A stretch of DNA of 64,000 nucleotides, from positions 248,001 to 312,000 of the forward strand of contig WFMF01000050.1 in NCBI GenBank assembly GCA_011033025.1. The letters are read 5' to 3'. The DNA is from Beroe forskalii. Lineage: Eukaryota; Ctenophora; Nuda; Beroida; Beroidae. Positions 32,794 through 45,900 of the stretch are shown here, piece after piece. The position numbers and the translations under genes were made by a program. The notes below the pieces were generated by a model. It worked only from the letters and a program-made list of their open reading frames with translations. It had not been told where the DNA came from and did no database searches. Numbering within the stretch: the first letter of the stretch is position 1; each line of letters begins with the position of its first letter.

Positions 32794-33431
32794 ATTCTAC
32801 GGATACGTTCACATGAGCCTGTTTGAAGCATACTTATAGTAAGAGGAGAGAGAACTGAGCCGGTAAGATGACTCAAACCAGATTCCAGAATGAAATAGGC
32901 AGCTTGTAATTATAGCCCCTCGTCCATCGTCATCTAACAAATGATGGGAAAGGCAAGACGACAAAACTTTCACTTAAGAAGTTTCAATGATACGAGAAGT
33001 CTTAAAGAACCCAGAAGATTTAACACAATTTAAGATAGTGGTTTTGAGACCTTTACTACACTTATATTGGAGTCCCCCAAAGCTCTCGAACTGCGTCAAC
33101 TTGTTGTTGGGTAGAAAAATGAAACAACCGTTACTCGGTGTGGAAAATGTATACTGTATACATCTAGACTGTTCAATTATTGAAATGTGGAATGTGTATG
33201 CCTGTAACTGTAAAGTGCAAGTACAATACCATGCTAGTCACGTTGAGCAATGAGTAATAAGTCATCATATAATGATCGTTTCTACTGCGATGTAGACTCT
33301 CTTTCTAACCCCACCTATAGCTACACTGAACCTTGAAGGGAAGGATACAAGGTATAACAACTCATTGAGGACTTACCCGGGGTCTCGCACATTATAGTTT
33401 AGTGAATATAACGAAAATCTAAAGCCTTTAG
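32794..33431. other. No recognisable gene
   Basis: An 88-codon open frame at 32987-33253 (plus) has no recognisable domain and unremarkable composition. I see no support for it as a gene. Confidence 0.5.
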
Positions 33432-34567
33432 AGACTTAGGGCCGGATTACACAACCGTTTAAGGTCGACCTTTAGCCCTAGGTGCTCCTTAAAACGGCCC
33501 AAACTGCAGTTTAAGGTCCACCTTAAAATTCCGTATTACCCAATCTGCTCCTTTAAGGCGATTTTAAGGTGCTCTTAGCGAGTTAGGTCGACCTTAAAAT
33601 TCCCGAAAAATCGGTATTACCCAATCTACCTCGTCCTTAAGTTGGTCCTTTAGCTGCTCCTTAAACGGCGAATTTTTAAGGTACCTCCAGCTCGTCCTTA
33701 AAACCAGTAGGTGCTCCTTAAACCACAATGTTATATGATAATAATTTGGAGCTACATCGTTGTCACAAGAAAAGAGATAAAATTCAATGATTCAATTTGC
33801 TGATAGCTTAGTTTGCGGTCCGGCTGTAATCGGTTCAAAAAGCAAAAACAGCCAAATTCATTAAACAATTTACCTACATAATGTGGTGTGTTTTATTGGG
33901 ATTCGTAAACGGTAAAATTTGTGAACGGTAAGACCGATAATAAGCTCTGGAATTTGTGAACAACATTTTTATTTATATTCAAGTATTCAATCTCAAATCA
34001 TCAATTAGGGTAAACAGAGCTGGCAGTGACAGCTCTCATGATTTTGGGAACTGTGTGAGTGCCCCACCGTAGGCTTCAATCACTGAATTGACAAAGGTCT
34101 ATTATCCATCAACTGTGTTTGATTGACTGATAAGACATGTTAATTTTTTAACGAGCCCCATCAATCATCATTGCAAGATATTTACTCACTATAGCAGTAA
34201 ATCCATTTCACTGGCACCAAGCACATTCAAACCCATCTATAATTTAGTTTGCTAACAGATTCAATTTGCATGTGATTTCTAGATTTAATTTCACTTCCAT
34301 ATTTGACTTCCCTTATATGGTGGTCTCTACCATATATGGAGCTGCTCCTTAACTGAGTTGCTCCTTTAATTTGGGTAATCCCAGAAAGTGTCAAAGGAGG
34401 AGCTGCTCCTAAGATGCTCCTTAGCGTTTGAGGACGACCTCCTCCTTTACGGTTTAGGTCGACCTTTACGAATTGGGTAATACCGATTTTGCTAAAGGAG
34501 GATCTACAGGAGGTGCTCCTTAGAGCTCCTCCTTAAACTTTGAGCCTCTTAGGTCGCGTATCCTCTA
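33432..34567. mobile_element. Candidate non-autonomous DNA transposon with subterminal repeats
   Basis: Both ends (33440-33725 and 34335-34560) are packed with short related words in both orientations (TGCTCCTTA, AGGTCGACCTT, TAAAGGAG, GGTATTACCCAAT). The ends are imperfect inverted repeats: GGATTACACAACC on the left and GGATACGCGACC, read from the right end inward. The centre is AT-rich and non-coding. Such clusters are typical transposase-binding subterminal regions. The superfamily and target duplication are unresolved. Confidence 0.55.
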
Positions 34568-35189
34568 AATCTATGTAAGCAGCTATGCATGATCTCTGTG
34601 CTCTGTACAATGGGTGGTGATACTTCACGACTACTAGGATTGTTTCCTCATGACAGAGTGCAGAGGACGAGGATCGTTGGTTTTTCAAGGACTTATATCA
34701 GCCTGATGCACACAGCTTGATCTCCTGTCTTGATTCATCAAGGGACACCATGGTGTCCTGACGTCCTGCTGTCCCTGCTTGCGTTTTACCCTTGAGAGAA
34801 AGTGACTGGGAAGGGCTTGCTCATCATCTTGTCATTGATGAACAGTGGTGCATAACCACAAGCAACCATCTCCTAGTGTCATACTACAGAATTGAACTTG
34901 CTTCACAATTCTATCCTTGCTATCTGTCACTTATTGCTAGCAAAACATATCAGAAAGCTTGGGACTGCTTTACACTTTTACATCACTTTGGATCCTGTGT
35001 CACAGTCCTTATCTCACTCCCTTAATCTCTAAGTTAAGAGACCAAGGAATTGTGGAAGTAGGTACATCAATAAGTATTTCCTTCAGCATTAGCTACCCTG
35101 GTGGATAGTTCTCCTGGGGGTAGAAGCTATAAATTACTTAGTCAGTGGGCTAAAAATCCAGCAGGAGCAGTTCAGCTGCAATGTCAAGG
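34568..35189. other. No recognisable gene
   Basis: A 77-codon open frame (34792-35025, plus) has no recognisable domain. Nothing else noted. Confidence 0.5.
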
Positions 35190-35640
35190 TAAATTACATG
35201 CCTTCTGGTTCCTATGATGAACCTATGAAACAAAATCCATGCTCTTATGCTGTTTGATGAATTGAAAACCTTCCTTCTTGTCAAATCAGGGAGGCTGTAT
35301 GTTGTTTGATCAGTTTTTTAGAACTGAGTTAGATACTTACCCTCTCGGAAGCAGAGGCTCCATATGCTGCTTGGTCAGTTTATAGAACTGAATTATAAAC
35401 CTTCCCTCTTAGAAGCAGGGAGGTTCATGTTGCTTGATCAGTTTATACTTTCATAACTGATTTATAACTCTCCCTCTCGGAAGCAAGGAGGCGCTATGCT
35501 TCTTGGTCAGAAGTAGGACTGACCTGAGTTAGAAACTTTCCCTCTCAGGATCAGGGAAGCTCTATATGCAGCTTGTCAACTTATAGAAATGAGGTGAGAA
35601 CCTTTCCCTGGGACGCTGGGATGCTTAAATTATCCTTTCC
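35190..35640. repeat. Degenerate about 78-bp tandem repeat
   Basis: Five to six units built from CTTCCCTCTCGGAAGCAGGG, AGGCTCTATGCTGCTTGGTC and AGTTTATAGAACTGA. Part of the left arm of the large inverted repeat and present again at 63740-64000. Confidence 0.75.
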
Positions 35641-35744
35641 ATGACTGCAGGGTATACTGCCCAATTCCTATTCACTCTACTAAAAGAATGATCACTAGAT
35701 TTATTCAAGATTAGTAGTGGGAGTCTTAGGACCCACAGGGACCA

Positions 35745-35824
35745 ATCAATCCACTGCATTGGCAGCTGTACAGCCGCCAATACAGTGGATTGATGTAACT
35801 CTGTAATGCATATTACAGAGTTAC
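35745..35824. repeat. Two adjacent hairpins, left arm
   Basis: ATCAATCCACTGCATTGGC pairs with GCCAATACAGTGGATTGAT (one mismatch), and directly after it GTAACTCTGTAAT pairs with ATTACAGAGTTAC around GCAT. The right arm keeps both at 63550-63629. Confidence 0.85.
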
Positions 35825-36429
35825 GGTATGTGGGTACCTATTTTAAGATCAATTTTCACTTGAATTCCCTGTTTTCATCCGACAACATGAGTGGATGATA
35901 GAAACTCTGCCATTCAGAGTTTATTCTAAGAGATCATGTCATTGGTTATGGCAGTGCCCTGATCCAACTGACTCTTCCGATCCAACTGATTGCAAAACTT
36001 TTTCTCTTTACTGAATTTCAAAATTTCTGAGCTGAAGAATTTGATATTTATCATTAAGTTACTAGTAAGCTCAATTAGCAATATGATACTCCTGAATATC
36101 CTGTCCAAAACATGGCAGAGATCTTCTGGCCTGTTGTAGTCTATACCTACATAGGCATTTCAATGGAATGTTCAACTCAGATGGTTGTTTGTACATGGTG
36201 GTCTCATGGTTACACTTGCGATGGTGATTGGACTTCCATTGTCCATGAACAACCATGATGTCTCTTGGATCCATTTTCTAAGCATGACTGACAGAACATT
36301 GGCTTCTGGTGTGCCATTCAGTATAATTCAATTCAATTCAATTCAATTATATATAAGGAAATTACTCCTCAAGTCATGGCATTCAATCTTGCCTGTATTC
36401 TGACGAATTGAATGAACACTTCAAGACCT

Positions 36430-36790
36430 CAATAGGTCTGCTGGTCTGTCACATTGCTAAAGCTCTAAAGACCTCAAATGAGATCTTACAGAGTCGACCT
36501 CAATAGGTCTGTCACTCTGACCATTGCTAGACACCATCAAGGGGTCTTACAGAGTCGTCCTCAAAAGGTCTGTCACTCTGTCACATAAACTAGACACCTC
36601 AAAAGGGTCTTTCATAAGAGCCGACCTCAGTAGGTCTGTCACTCTGTCATATGATCACTCTGTCACATACATGACTGACACCTCAAAAGGGTCTATAAGA
36701 GTGAATGATTTCAGTCCTCAATAGGTCTGTCATATGACTAGGCACTTCAAGATGTGCCTGTTATAGACCTTCTGATATTTAATCAGGTCT
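36430..36790. repeat. Array of hairpin-forming about 65-bp units
   Basis: Repeated CAGAGTCGACCTCAATAGGT plus CTGTCACTCTG units. GACCT-caat-AGGTC and CAGAGT..ACTCTG nest into one imperfect stem per unit. Units are separated by GACACC(T)CAAAAGGGTCTT. Confidence 0.75.
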
Positions 36791-37695
36791 GTTAATGTCT
36801 TATATGCTTATAGACAAAGATCTGACCTCAACTGCTCAACTATGCTCTTCAATGAATGCAACTAGACCATTGAAAGGTCTATCCAGTTTGAAACACCTGA
36901 GCCACAGCTCAGACAGATCTGAACCACTAAAGACTTATAGACACTTCCAAGGGTTCGTTTGAGAGTGCACTTCTAACTGTTGCTCTGTTGGTTACAGTTG
37001 ATACCTCATCACTCATGGGTGATATGTGGGCCAACACCTCACTCATAATAACTTGCTTAAGTGAGAATCATTGTGGTGTAATTATGTAAATACTACTTAG
37101 ATTAAATACTTAAATAGACACCCAACCAAAGATAATTGTTTGGTTGTTATTTCCATTATAGCTTTAGGGGTCTTACACCCACACTTGCTTAACAACAGGG
37201 TCAAAATAAGCAAAGGTAATAAAACTTACCATTTTCTCAGATAGGGTTGATTCAGGTGAGAGATGCATCCTGCATATAAACATAGCATCTTTATTTCACT
37301 ATTAGACTATTGTATTCCTGAAACTGAGTATTGCTTCATGGTATTTTTAATCCAATAGGTCTTATTTGGTAACAATAATTGAAACTTAAACAAAAGTTTA
37401 GACTTGTTCAAAATTTGATATTGATTTATAGTTTGCTAACTATACTTAAAGGTTGCTTATCTGAGGTTTGGAAGTCTCAAGTCATCTGTTATCTGAGTAT
37501 GGAATGAAATATGGAATAACCAAATACCGAAACTGGTCCACCTTTCAGAGTTGCACCATACACATGTACATGACAAGTGGCAACTGTTCAGATAACATCA
37601 CACACTACAACTGTTCAACTTGAGCTCCTATGTCTGAAATTCAACATATTAGTCTTATAAACTGTTTTTAGAATGTATATTACCATAAAAAGAAG

Positions 37696-37916
37696 TCAAC
37701 AAATATAAATAAAAGTCGACAATGATGTATTGAAGATGTTAAAGAATGATTACAAGAACCGTGGTGATTGAATCCTTCGGCGGAAAAAAACTGACCTGTT
37801 CTTGGTGACGATCGAGATGTTGAGATATTCAGCGCTCGATTCTCAGACACATGATGATTCACGGAGTGCGCGGCTCCGACTAAGTAAAAAATTTAATTTT
37901 TACTTTAAATTGCCGT
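37696..37916 (+). repeat. Mosaic repeat core module, copy 3 (truncated)
   Basis: Matches copies 1 and 4 from GTCAACAAATATAAATAAAA to AAATTGCCG, then breaks off into TTTATATGGGAG. It forms the inner end of the left arm. Confidence 0.85.
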
Positions 37917-38508
37917 TTATATGGGAGAGATACCGTCATTTCTCTACAGGAATATTTCTTTTTGGCTTCATCGTGAACTATCAACTAAGTCTTGGTTATT
38001 CCTGATGTGCAGTTGAGAAGCATTTTATAGTTTTTCTAAGTTAGCATTGACATCACAAGGTTAATTATGTAGGTCGATGTATTTGAATATTAAAGCATCT
38101 TATTTGAGTTCAATAATAAATTGTATCACATCAAATTTAAGTATCAATCATTGAATATGATGGACTATGAAGTAATATCATAATTACTGACTGTAGTAGT
38201 ACAGGTACAGGCCATGGGCAGAGCATATGCAAGCATGGGGAATGCTTGGAGCAGGCTGTAGCGGTACATGTGGTAGTATAGGCCGTAAGCAGTAGCTCAG
38301 TTTGTAATGACGTAAATTTAGTGTTTTAGTTGTCTTAAATGGTAAATTAAAGTTAATTAAGGGAATAAAGTTAAATTATTATGTAAAAGGAATTTTAGAA
38401 CGCAAATAAGTATGGAATGTGTGGAATTGCAGGTAGAAATTTTTAGGTGTTATTCGTGAAACTTACAACTTCATAACTCTACACAAAATTAACGGATTGA
38501 GACGTCCA
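37917..38508. other. No recognisable gene
   Basis: AT-rich sequence, nothing recognised. Confidence 0.5.
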
Positions 38509-38957
38509 AGACAGGAAGAAGAAAAAGGGGGAATGTTATATTCACCACGTTCTTCCCTAGCTAGTATGACATCGGGATAGCTGGGACATCAGGAGGAAGA
38601 AGGATTATCGGAATACAGAGTGGTAGGCGGAGGAAGGAAGAACAAGGAGAAACTCTACCTCCATTAGAGGAGTTTGTACCAGTGGGGTAAGTTACGTAAG
38701 TTATCGTGTATAGTAGTTTGTTTGTCTGTTGGTTATTCCTTGAATCAATGATATTCATATACGATATACATAATATCATATTTATATTCTCTGGTGAGAC
38801 CGAGTTCGTTTTGAGAGTTATTTATTTACGATCTCAGGTTTTGTTTAATACCAGGTCACCAGTCGGGAGTTTAATTTGGGCGACAGATTCGCCAAGTCGG
38901 GAGTTTGAATCAGAGTACAGTGCAGCCCAGGGGGCAAGTTGTTGACTCGGGATAACA
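38509..38957 (+). mobile_element. Candidate LTR-retrotransposon 3' end: polypurine tract and LTR
   Basis: A polypurine run (GGAAGAAGAAAAAGGGGGA, 38514-38532) lies directly before TGTTATATTCACC at 38534, as at the start of a 3' LTR. GATAACA at 38951-38957 gives a TGTTAT..ATAACA pair about 424 bp apart. No coding part or second LTR is seen, and the right boundary is uncertain. Confidence 0.35.
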
Positions 38958-39257
38958 GTAGTGCCGAGTTGGGATACTTCTGTACTAGGACACCACGGAC
39001 TCTTCTCACACGGACTCTTCTGATACGGAAGTCAGATTTCAGGACACTGATCACCACGGAAGATCACTAATACCTCTACGGGGATCGTCATCATCAGGCA
39101 ACGGCCAGATCATATATTGATATCGCGTGGTAGCGTGGGAACTGAAGTTTATACATTGATATATTGTGATAGTGAAGTTACGAGATATGTTATCGGAGTA
39201 GATATCTTGAGTTAGAGAGAGGGAGAGCGAGTACAGCAAGTAGAATATAGATTAGTT

Positions 39258-39885
39258 TATATACTACTAGCGGGCCCGTTGGACCTGCTGACACACAGCT
39301 CACTCGACACTGCTATGCAGCACCTCTTTCGCAAATTTTAAACACCAACATTCCAATTGATTGGATAGTTTTTCATTTTACCGCATCAAAATATCCCTAT
39401 CAGATCAAATAAATCAAATATCAAATTTTATGAAGGAGCAGATTGGAAAATAGAACTTTGTTGGTTACTTTTAGTCGTGCTAAACCATGTGAATTTTGAT
39501 CCGTTTTGATTGCAAATGATACAAATTCTGACAACTATTTCATACTTACATTGGAAAATTTTGTTTCGTTCACATTGATCAAGAACAGGTACCGTCCTCG
39601 TATCTGCTACACCTATCTTGAGATCTTGAATTTGAAATAAAAAGAACGTCAAATTTTCAAAAACTGCAGCACAGCATTTAACAGTAGTAGCGCAATAGAA
39701 GGCACTCTCATAGTACTGATTATAATCTGCACGTGCACAAAATTGGTTTCCATAGCAACGGCGCCTCATTTCTCCTTTTGCATTCGTTTCTCTTGATATT
39801 TTCTTGGCAAGCTCAAATTTAATTGTGGACGGCGGCACATACAAACATTATTCACGTGTGACTTTACTTTATATATAAGATATAT
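39258..39885. mobile_element. Candidate short interspersed element (ACTAGCGGGCCCG type)
   Basis: Starts TATATACTACTAGCGGGCCC and ends TTTACTTTATATATAAGATA. Similar termini occur in many invertebrate interspersed elements, but I cannot name the family. It contains a 138-codon minus frame (39428-39844) with no recognisable domain. Confidence 0.35.
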
Positions 39886-39951
39886 TCCGCTTTTATATTT
39901 TGTGTGATAACCAAGTCTCTTCCTTTTGTACAGGGTACGGGGGTATTAACA

Positions 39952-40918
39952 CTATATGCTAATATTTCTATTGTTTTTCCTTGCCCTGGGCTATAATCTA
40001 AATGCTAATATTTCCTTATTTCTATTGTTTTTCCTTGCCCTGGGCTATATGCTAATATTTCTATTATTTTTCCTTGCCCTGTGCTATATGCTAATATTTC
40101 TATTGTTTTTACTTGCCCTTGGCTATATGCTAATATTTCTATTATTTTTCCTTGCCCTGTGCTATATGCTAATATTTCCATTGTTTTTCCTTGCCCTGAG
40201 CTATATGCTAATATTTCTATTGTTTTTCCTTGCCCTGGGCTATATGCTAATATTTCTATTGTTTTTCCTTGCCCTGGGCTATATGCTAATATTTCTATTG
40301 TTTTTCCTTGCCCTGGGCTATATGCTAATATTTCTATTGTTTTTCCTTGCCCTGGGCTATATGCTAATATTTCTATTGTTTTTCCTTGCCCTGGGCTATA
40401 TGCTAATATTTCTATTGTTTTCCTTGCCCTGTGCTATATGCTAATATTTCTATTGTTTTTCCTTGCCCTGGGCTATATGCTAATATTTCTATTGTTTTTT
40501 CCTTGCCCTGGGCTATATGCTAATATTTCTATTGTTTTTCCTTGCCCTGGGCTATATGCTAATATTTCTATTGTTTTTCCTTGCCCTGGGCTATATGCTA
40601 ATATTTCTATTGTTTTTCCTTGCCCTGGGCTATATGCTAATATTTCTATTGTTCATTCCCTGCCCTGTGCTATATGCTAATATTTCTATTGTTTTTCCTT
40701 GCCCTGGGCTATATGCTAATATTTCTATTGTTTTTCCTTGCCCTGGGCTATATGCTAATATTTCTATTGTTTTTCCTTGCCCTGGGCTATATGCTAATAT
40801 TTCTATTGTTTTTCCTTGCCCTGGGCTATATGCTAATATTTCTATTGTTTTTCCTTGCCCTGGGCTATAATCTAAATGCTAATATTTCCTTATTTCTATT
40901 GTTTTTCCTTGCCCTGTG
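39952..40918 (+). repeat. 39-bp satellite, array 1
   Basis: About 25 copies of CTATATGCTAATATTTCTAT plus TGTTTTTCCTTGCCCTGGG. Both ends of the array carry the same longer variant (CTATAATCTAAATGCTAATA). Unit length is a multiple of three, which creates hydrophobic open frames (MLIFLLFFLALGY) that I do not regard as genes. Confidence 0.97.
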
Positions 40919-42924
40919 ATAAGCTACCTATCTACTTTATATTTTCATTGATCAGTATCATTTTAAGTTTCAAGGATTCAAGACACGTCTTACCTAGATA
41001 GAAAGGCTTTTATTTGGTACAAACGGAATTAATAAAAATTGAATTCAAAATCAAATAAACATGAGAAAATATCCCTTCTATATAAATCTCAAATATCCCT
41101 TCTAATTATACCACCGTGAATGAATAATAAATATGAAACAATATCTCTATCTATAACACTACATTCACTCGCACCTTAACCTAGGCATCTCTACTCACTA
41201 CACACTCACTACACTTCGTACACATCGCAAGCTAAGAAGTCACACTATCACACTCGTACTCCCTAAACTAGACCTAGCCACATCTCACAATATAGGAGTC
41301 CATCAAGTTGAGTAGGTCTCAGATACCAATTCATCCATTTGTTATAGATTCCATTTAGTAGAGAATTAAGTGAAAGTGAAACAAGTAATCAAGTGAAACA
41401 AGTAATCAAATTTTTATCCCATTTTACAATCTATTATAAACCTAATTTTACACTCAGTTAACAATATACATAATGTACTCATCTGTAACAAGAGTTTAAA
41501 ACTGACAAAGTTTTTCATGACCATTTATCCTATGATTAGGTGTTGAACCTTAACTTGGAAGTATGTTTGGAGTGTTTTCAGAGGAGACATTTCCTGGCCC
41601 TGAAGGCATAATTTCAACATGTCAAAGGTTGTCAAATTCTGGGGAAAGGAAACACACAGGCTGTTGCTATAGTGCGAACCTGAACAGAATTGACAGATTA
41701 GTTTGGTTTTTGAGTACCAACTGGGCAAGTGGTAGTTGAATTTTGTGCTAAAGTTTTACTTATTTGCTATGTTGAGATTTGCCTTTTTCATTAAAAACTT
41801 TCCAGCTGATGCAGTAGTTTCTTAGAATATGGAGAATTTGTTTAATGGTGCCAATTGGGCTACTATAAATTGCAAATGGTAAATTAGGTAATAAGCTTTA
41901 TTTCAAATATAAATCAACAATAAATAAATAACTTACATAGATATAAATTTCAGGAGAACTATGAAAAAACACTTAACAACTCATAGATGGATGAAGCCAA
42001 TTCCCTCAATACCATTATTTGTAACATATGCAATCATAGTGATAGTCAACTATAGGCATATTTAATAATATGTAGTTGCTGAATGGGGACATTGCATTTG
42101 GGATAGTTATTTGGGATATGTTTTTGCCCCTGATAGAAATCCAGAACCAACAAGCCCAAGCATGGGTCAAATAAGCTGACAAGTTGGTTGGAAATTAAAT
42201 TTTCTTTATATCAAAATCATGGCTTGGAAGCCAGTGGAGGTTGTCATGCTTATGCTGGTTATCAAGTAGCATTTTCTTAAGGATTTCTTTGACAGAAGCA
42301 ATTTTACATGAAAAATCGTCAGATATACCAACTTTTTTCTAAGCAAATTCCACATAACTGATGATTGATGAATGAATTGGTGGTTTGATGGAGGAGAAAT
42401 GAGGTTCATGTCATTATGGGTTGAAACATTATAGATAGAGTACAGTGAAATTGGGGTTCGAAATTTAAGTATTTTGAGGGATTCCATAAAGCAGTGGAAG
42501 GAGTAAAGATTTTGCACTGAGAGGATTCCATATCTTTGAAATAGTGGCTTAGTGTGCTCTTTTTCATAAAATTCAGGCCCTAAGTAAAGTATAATCTCCG
42601 TAACATTACCGTATCCCAAAACCATGAATGTCCTTGCCTTTCCCCTCTACCAATACAGTTGATCCATTAACTATACTCACACCAGTACTGTCACCAATCT
42701 GCTATTGTTTTCCTTTACCTTGGCGGAATCTTTCTATTGTTTTTCCTTGCAGGTCAAGGCTAATATTTCACTATCACGTACCTGAACAAACTTGTTCCTT
42801 CTATTTGCTTTTCGATTTTTCCCTGCCCTGGACTGATGCTAATATCCCTAAGTTTCTCCTGAGTCACCATGTCCCTTCTTCATATAATCCTAAATACATG
42901 AGCTGGAAGAGAGAATATGGTTAA
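40919..42924. other. Spacer between satellite arrays
   Basis: About 2 kb without a recognised gene. Decayed 39-bp units remain at 42700-42860 (CTATTGTTTTCCTTTACCTT, TTTCTATTGTTTTTCCTTGC, CCTGCCCTGGACTGATGCTA). A 139-codon minus frame at 42206-42625 has no recognisable domain. Confidence 0.6.
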
Positions 42925-45900
42925 CACCCTGGGCTATATGCTAATATTTCTATTATTTTTCCTTGCCCTGTGCTATATGCTAATATTTCTATTGTTTTTA
43001 CTTGCCCTTGGCTATATGCTAATATTTCTATTATTTTTCCTTGCCCTGTGCTATATGGTAATATTTCTATTGTTTTTCCTTGCCCTGGACTATATGCTAA
43101 TATTTCTATTGTTTTTTTGCCCTGGGCTATATGCTAATATTTCTATTGTTTTTCCTTGCCCTGGGCTATTTGCTAATATTTCTATTGTTTTTCCCTGCCC
43201 TGTGCTATATGCTAATATTTCTATTGTTTTTCCTTGCCCTGTGCTATATGCTAATATTTCCATTGTTTTTCCTTGCCCTGGGCTATTTGCTAATATTTCT
43301 ATTGCTTTTCCTTGCCCTGGGCTATATGCTAATATTTCTATTGTTTTTCCTTGCCCTGGGCTATATGCTTATATTTCTATTGTTTTTCCTTGCCCTGGGC
43401 TATATGCTAATATTTCTATTGTTTTTCCTTGCCCTGGGCTATATGCTAATATTTCTATTGTTTTTCCTTGCCCTGGGCTATATGCTAATATTTCTATTGT
43501 TTTCCTTGCCCTGGGCTATATGCTAATATTTCTATTGTTTTTCCTTGCCCTGGGCTATATGCTAATATTTCTATTGTTTTTCCTTGCCCTGGGCTATATG
43601 CTAATATTTCTATTGTTTTTCCTTGCCCTGGGCTATATGCTAATATTTCCATTGCTTTTCCTTGCCCTGGGCTATATGCTAATATTTCCATTGTTTTCCC
43701 TTGCCCTGGGCTATATGCTAATATTTCTATTGTTTTTCCTTGCCCTGGGCTATATGCTAATATTTCTATTGTTTTTCCTTGCCCTGGGCTATATGCTAAT
43801 ATTTCTATTGTTTTTCCTTGCCCTGGGCTATATGCTAATATTTCTATTGTTTTTCCTTGCCCTGGGCTATATGCTAATATTTCTATTGTTTTTCCTTGCC
43901 CTGGGCTATATGCTAATATTTCTATTGTTTTTCCTTGCCCTGGGCTATATGCTAATATTTCTATTGTTTTTCCTTGCCCTGGGCTATATGCTAATATTTC
44001 TATTGTTTTTCCTTGCCCTGGGCTATATATGCTAATATTTCTATTGTTTTTCCTTGCCCTGGGCTATATGCTAATATTTCTATTGTTTTTCCTTGCCCTG
44101 GGCTATATGCTAATATTTCTATTGTTTTTCCTTGCCCTGGGCTATATGCTAATATTTCTATTGTTTTTCCTTGCCCTGGGCTATATGCTAATATTTCTAT
44201 TGTTTTTCCTTGCCCTGGGCTATATGCTAATATTTCTATTGTTTTTCCTTGCCCCTGGGCTATATGCTAATATTTCTATTGTTTTTCCTTGCCCTGGGCT
44301 ATATGCTAATATTTCTATTGTTTTTCTTTGCCCTGGGCTATATGCTAATATTTCTATTGTTTTTCCTTGCCCTGGGCTATATGCTAATATTTCTATTGTT
44401 TTTCCTTGCCCTGGGCTATATGCTAATATTTCTATTGTTTTTCCTTGCCCTGGGCTATATGCTAATATTTCTATTGTTTTTCCTTGCCCTGGGCTATATG
44501 CTAATATTTCTATTGTTTTTCCTTGCCCTGGGCTATATGCTAATATTTCTATTGTTTTTCCTTGCCCTGGGCTATATGCTAATATTTCTATTGTTTTTCC
44601 TTGCCCTGGGCTATATATGCTATTTCTATTGTTTTTCCTTGCCCTGCCCTGGGCTATATGCTAATATTTCTATTGTTTTTCCGCCTGCTATAATATTTCT
44701 ATTGTTTTTCCTTGCCCTGGGCTATATGTTAATATTTCTATTTTTTCTTCGCCCTGGGCTATATGCTAATATTTCTATTGTTTTTCCTTGCCCTGGGCTA
44801 TATTCTAATATTTCTATTGTTTTTCCTTGCCATGGGCTATATGCTAATATTTCTATTGTTTTCCTTACCCTGGGCTGGGCTATATGCTAATATTTCTTTT
44901 GTTTTTTTCCTTGCCCTGGGCTATATGCTAATATTTCTATTGTTTTTCCTTGCCCTGGGCTATATGCTAATATTTCTATTGTTTTTCCTTGCCCTGGGCT
45001 ATATGCTAATATTTCTATTGTTTTTCCTTGCCCTGGGCTATATGCTAATATTTCTATTGTTTTTCCTTGCCCTGGGCTATATGCTAATATTTCTATTGTT
45101 TTTCCTTTTCCTGGGCTATATGCTAATATTTCTATTGTTTTTCCTTGCCCTGGGCTATATGCTAATATTTCTATTGTTTTTCCTTGCCCTGGGCTATATG
45201 CTAATATTTCTATTGTTTTTCCTTGCCCTGGGCTATGCTAATATTTCTATTGTTTTTCCTTGCCCTGGGCTATATGCTAATATTTCTATTGTTTTTCCTT
45301 GCCCTGGGCTATATGCTAATATTTCTATTGTTTTTCCTTGCCCTGGGCTATATGCTAATATTTCTATTGTTTTTCCTTGCCCTGGGCTATATGCTAATAT
45401 TTCTATTGTTTTTCCTTGCCCTGGGCTATATGCTAATATTTCTATTGTTTTTCCTTGCCCTGGGCTATATGCTAATATTTCTATTGTTTTTCCTTGCCCT
45501 GGGCTATATGCTAATATTTCTATTGTTTTTCCTTGCCTGGGCTATATTTCTATTGTTTTTGTTTTTCCTTGCCCTGGGCTATATGCTAATATTTCTATTG
45601 TTTTTCCTTGCCCTGGGCTATATGCTAATATTTCTATTGTTTTTCCTTGCCCTGGGCTATATGCTAATATTTCTATTGTTTTTCCTTGCCCTGGGCTATA
45701 TGCTAATATTTCTAATATTTTCCTTGCCTATTGTTTTTTTTTGTTTTTCCTTGCCCTGGCTATAATGCTTATATTTTTTTTTTTTTCCTTGCCCTGGGCT
45801 ATATGCTAATATTTCTATTGTTTTTCCTTGCCCTGGGCTATATGCTAATATTTCTATTGTTTTTCCTTGCCCTGGGCTATATGCTAATATTTCTATTGTT

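Larger units (their letters stand above)
35371..37916 (+). repeat. Left arm of large inverted repeat
   Basis: Reverse complement of 60279-64000 except for an extra 1184 bp in the right arm. Identity is very high with scattered substitutions, for example AACTGTTGCTCTG against AACTGGTGCTCTG. The inner end is core module copy 3. The outer end cannot be set, because the right arm runs off the window. The arm contains an (AATTC)n tract (36325-36348), paired hairpins and a hairpin array. It has no recognised coding region, although a 72-codon frame at 36185-36403 recurs in the other arm. Confidence 0.9.

Noticed and set aside
36185..36403. 72-codon frame conserved in both arms of the large inverted repeat
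   Set aside because: Its conservation is explained by the overall identity of the arms. It has no recognised domain and spans an (AATTC)n tract.
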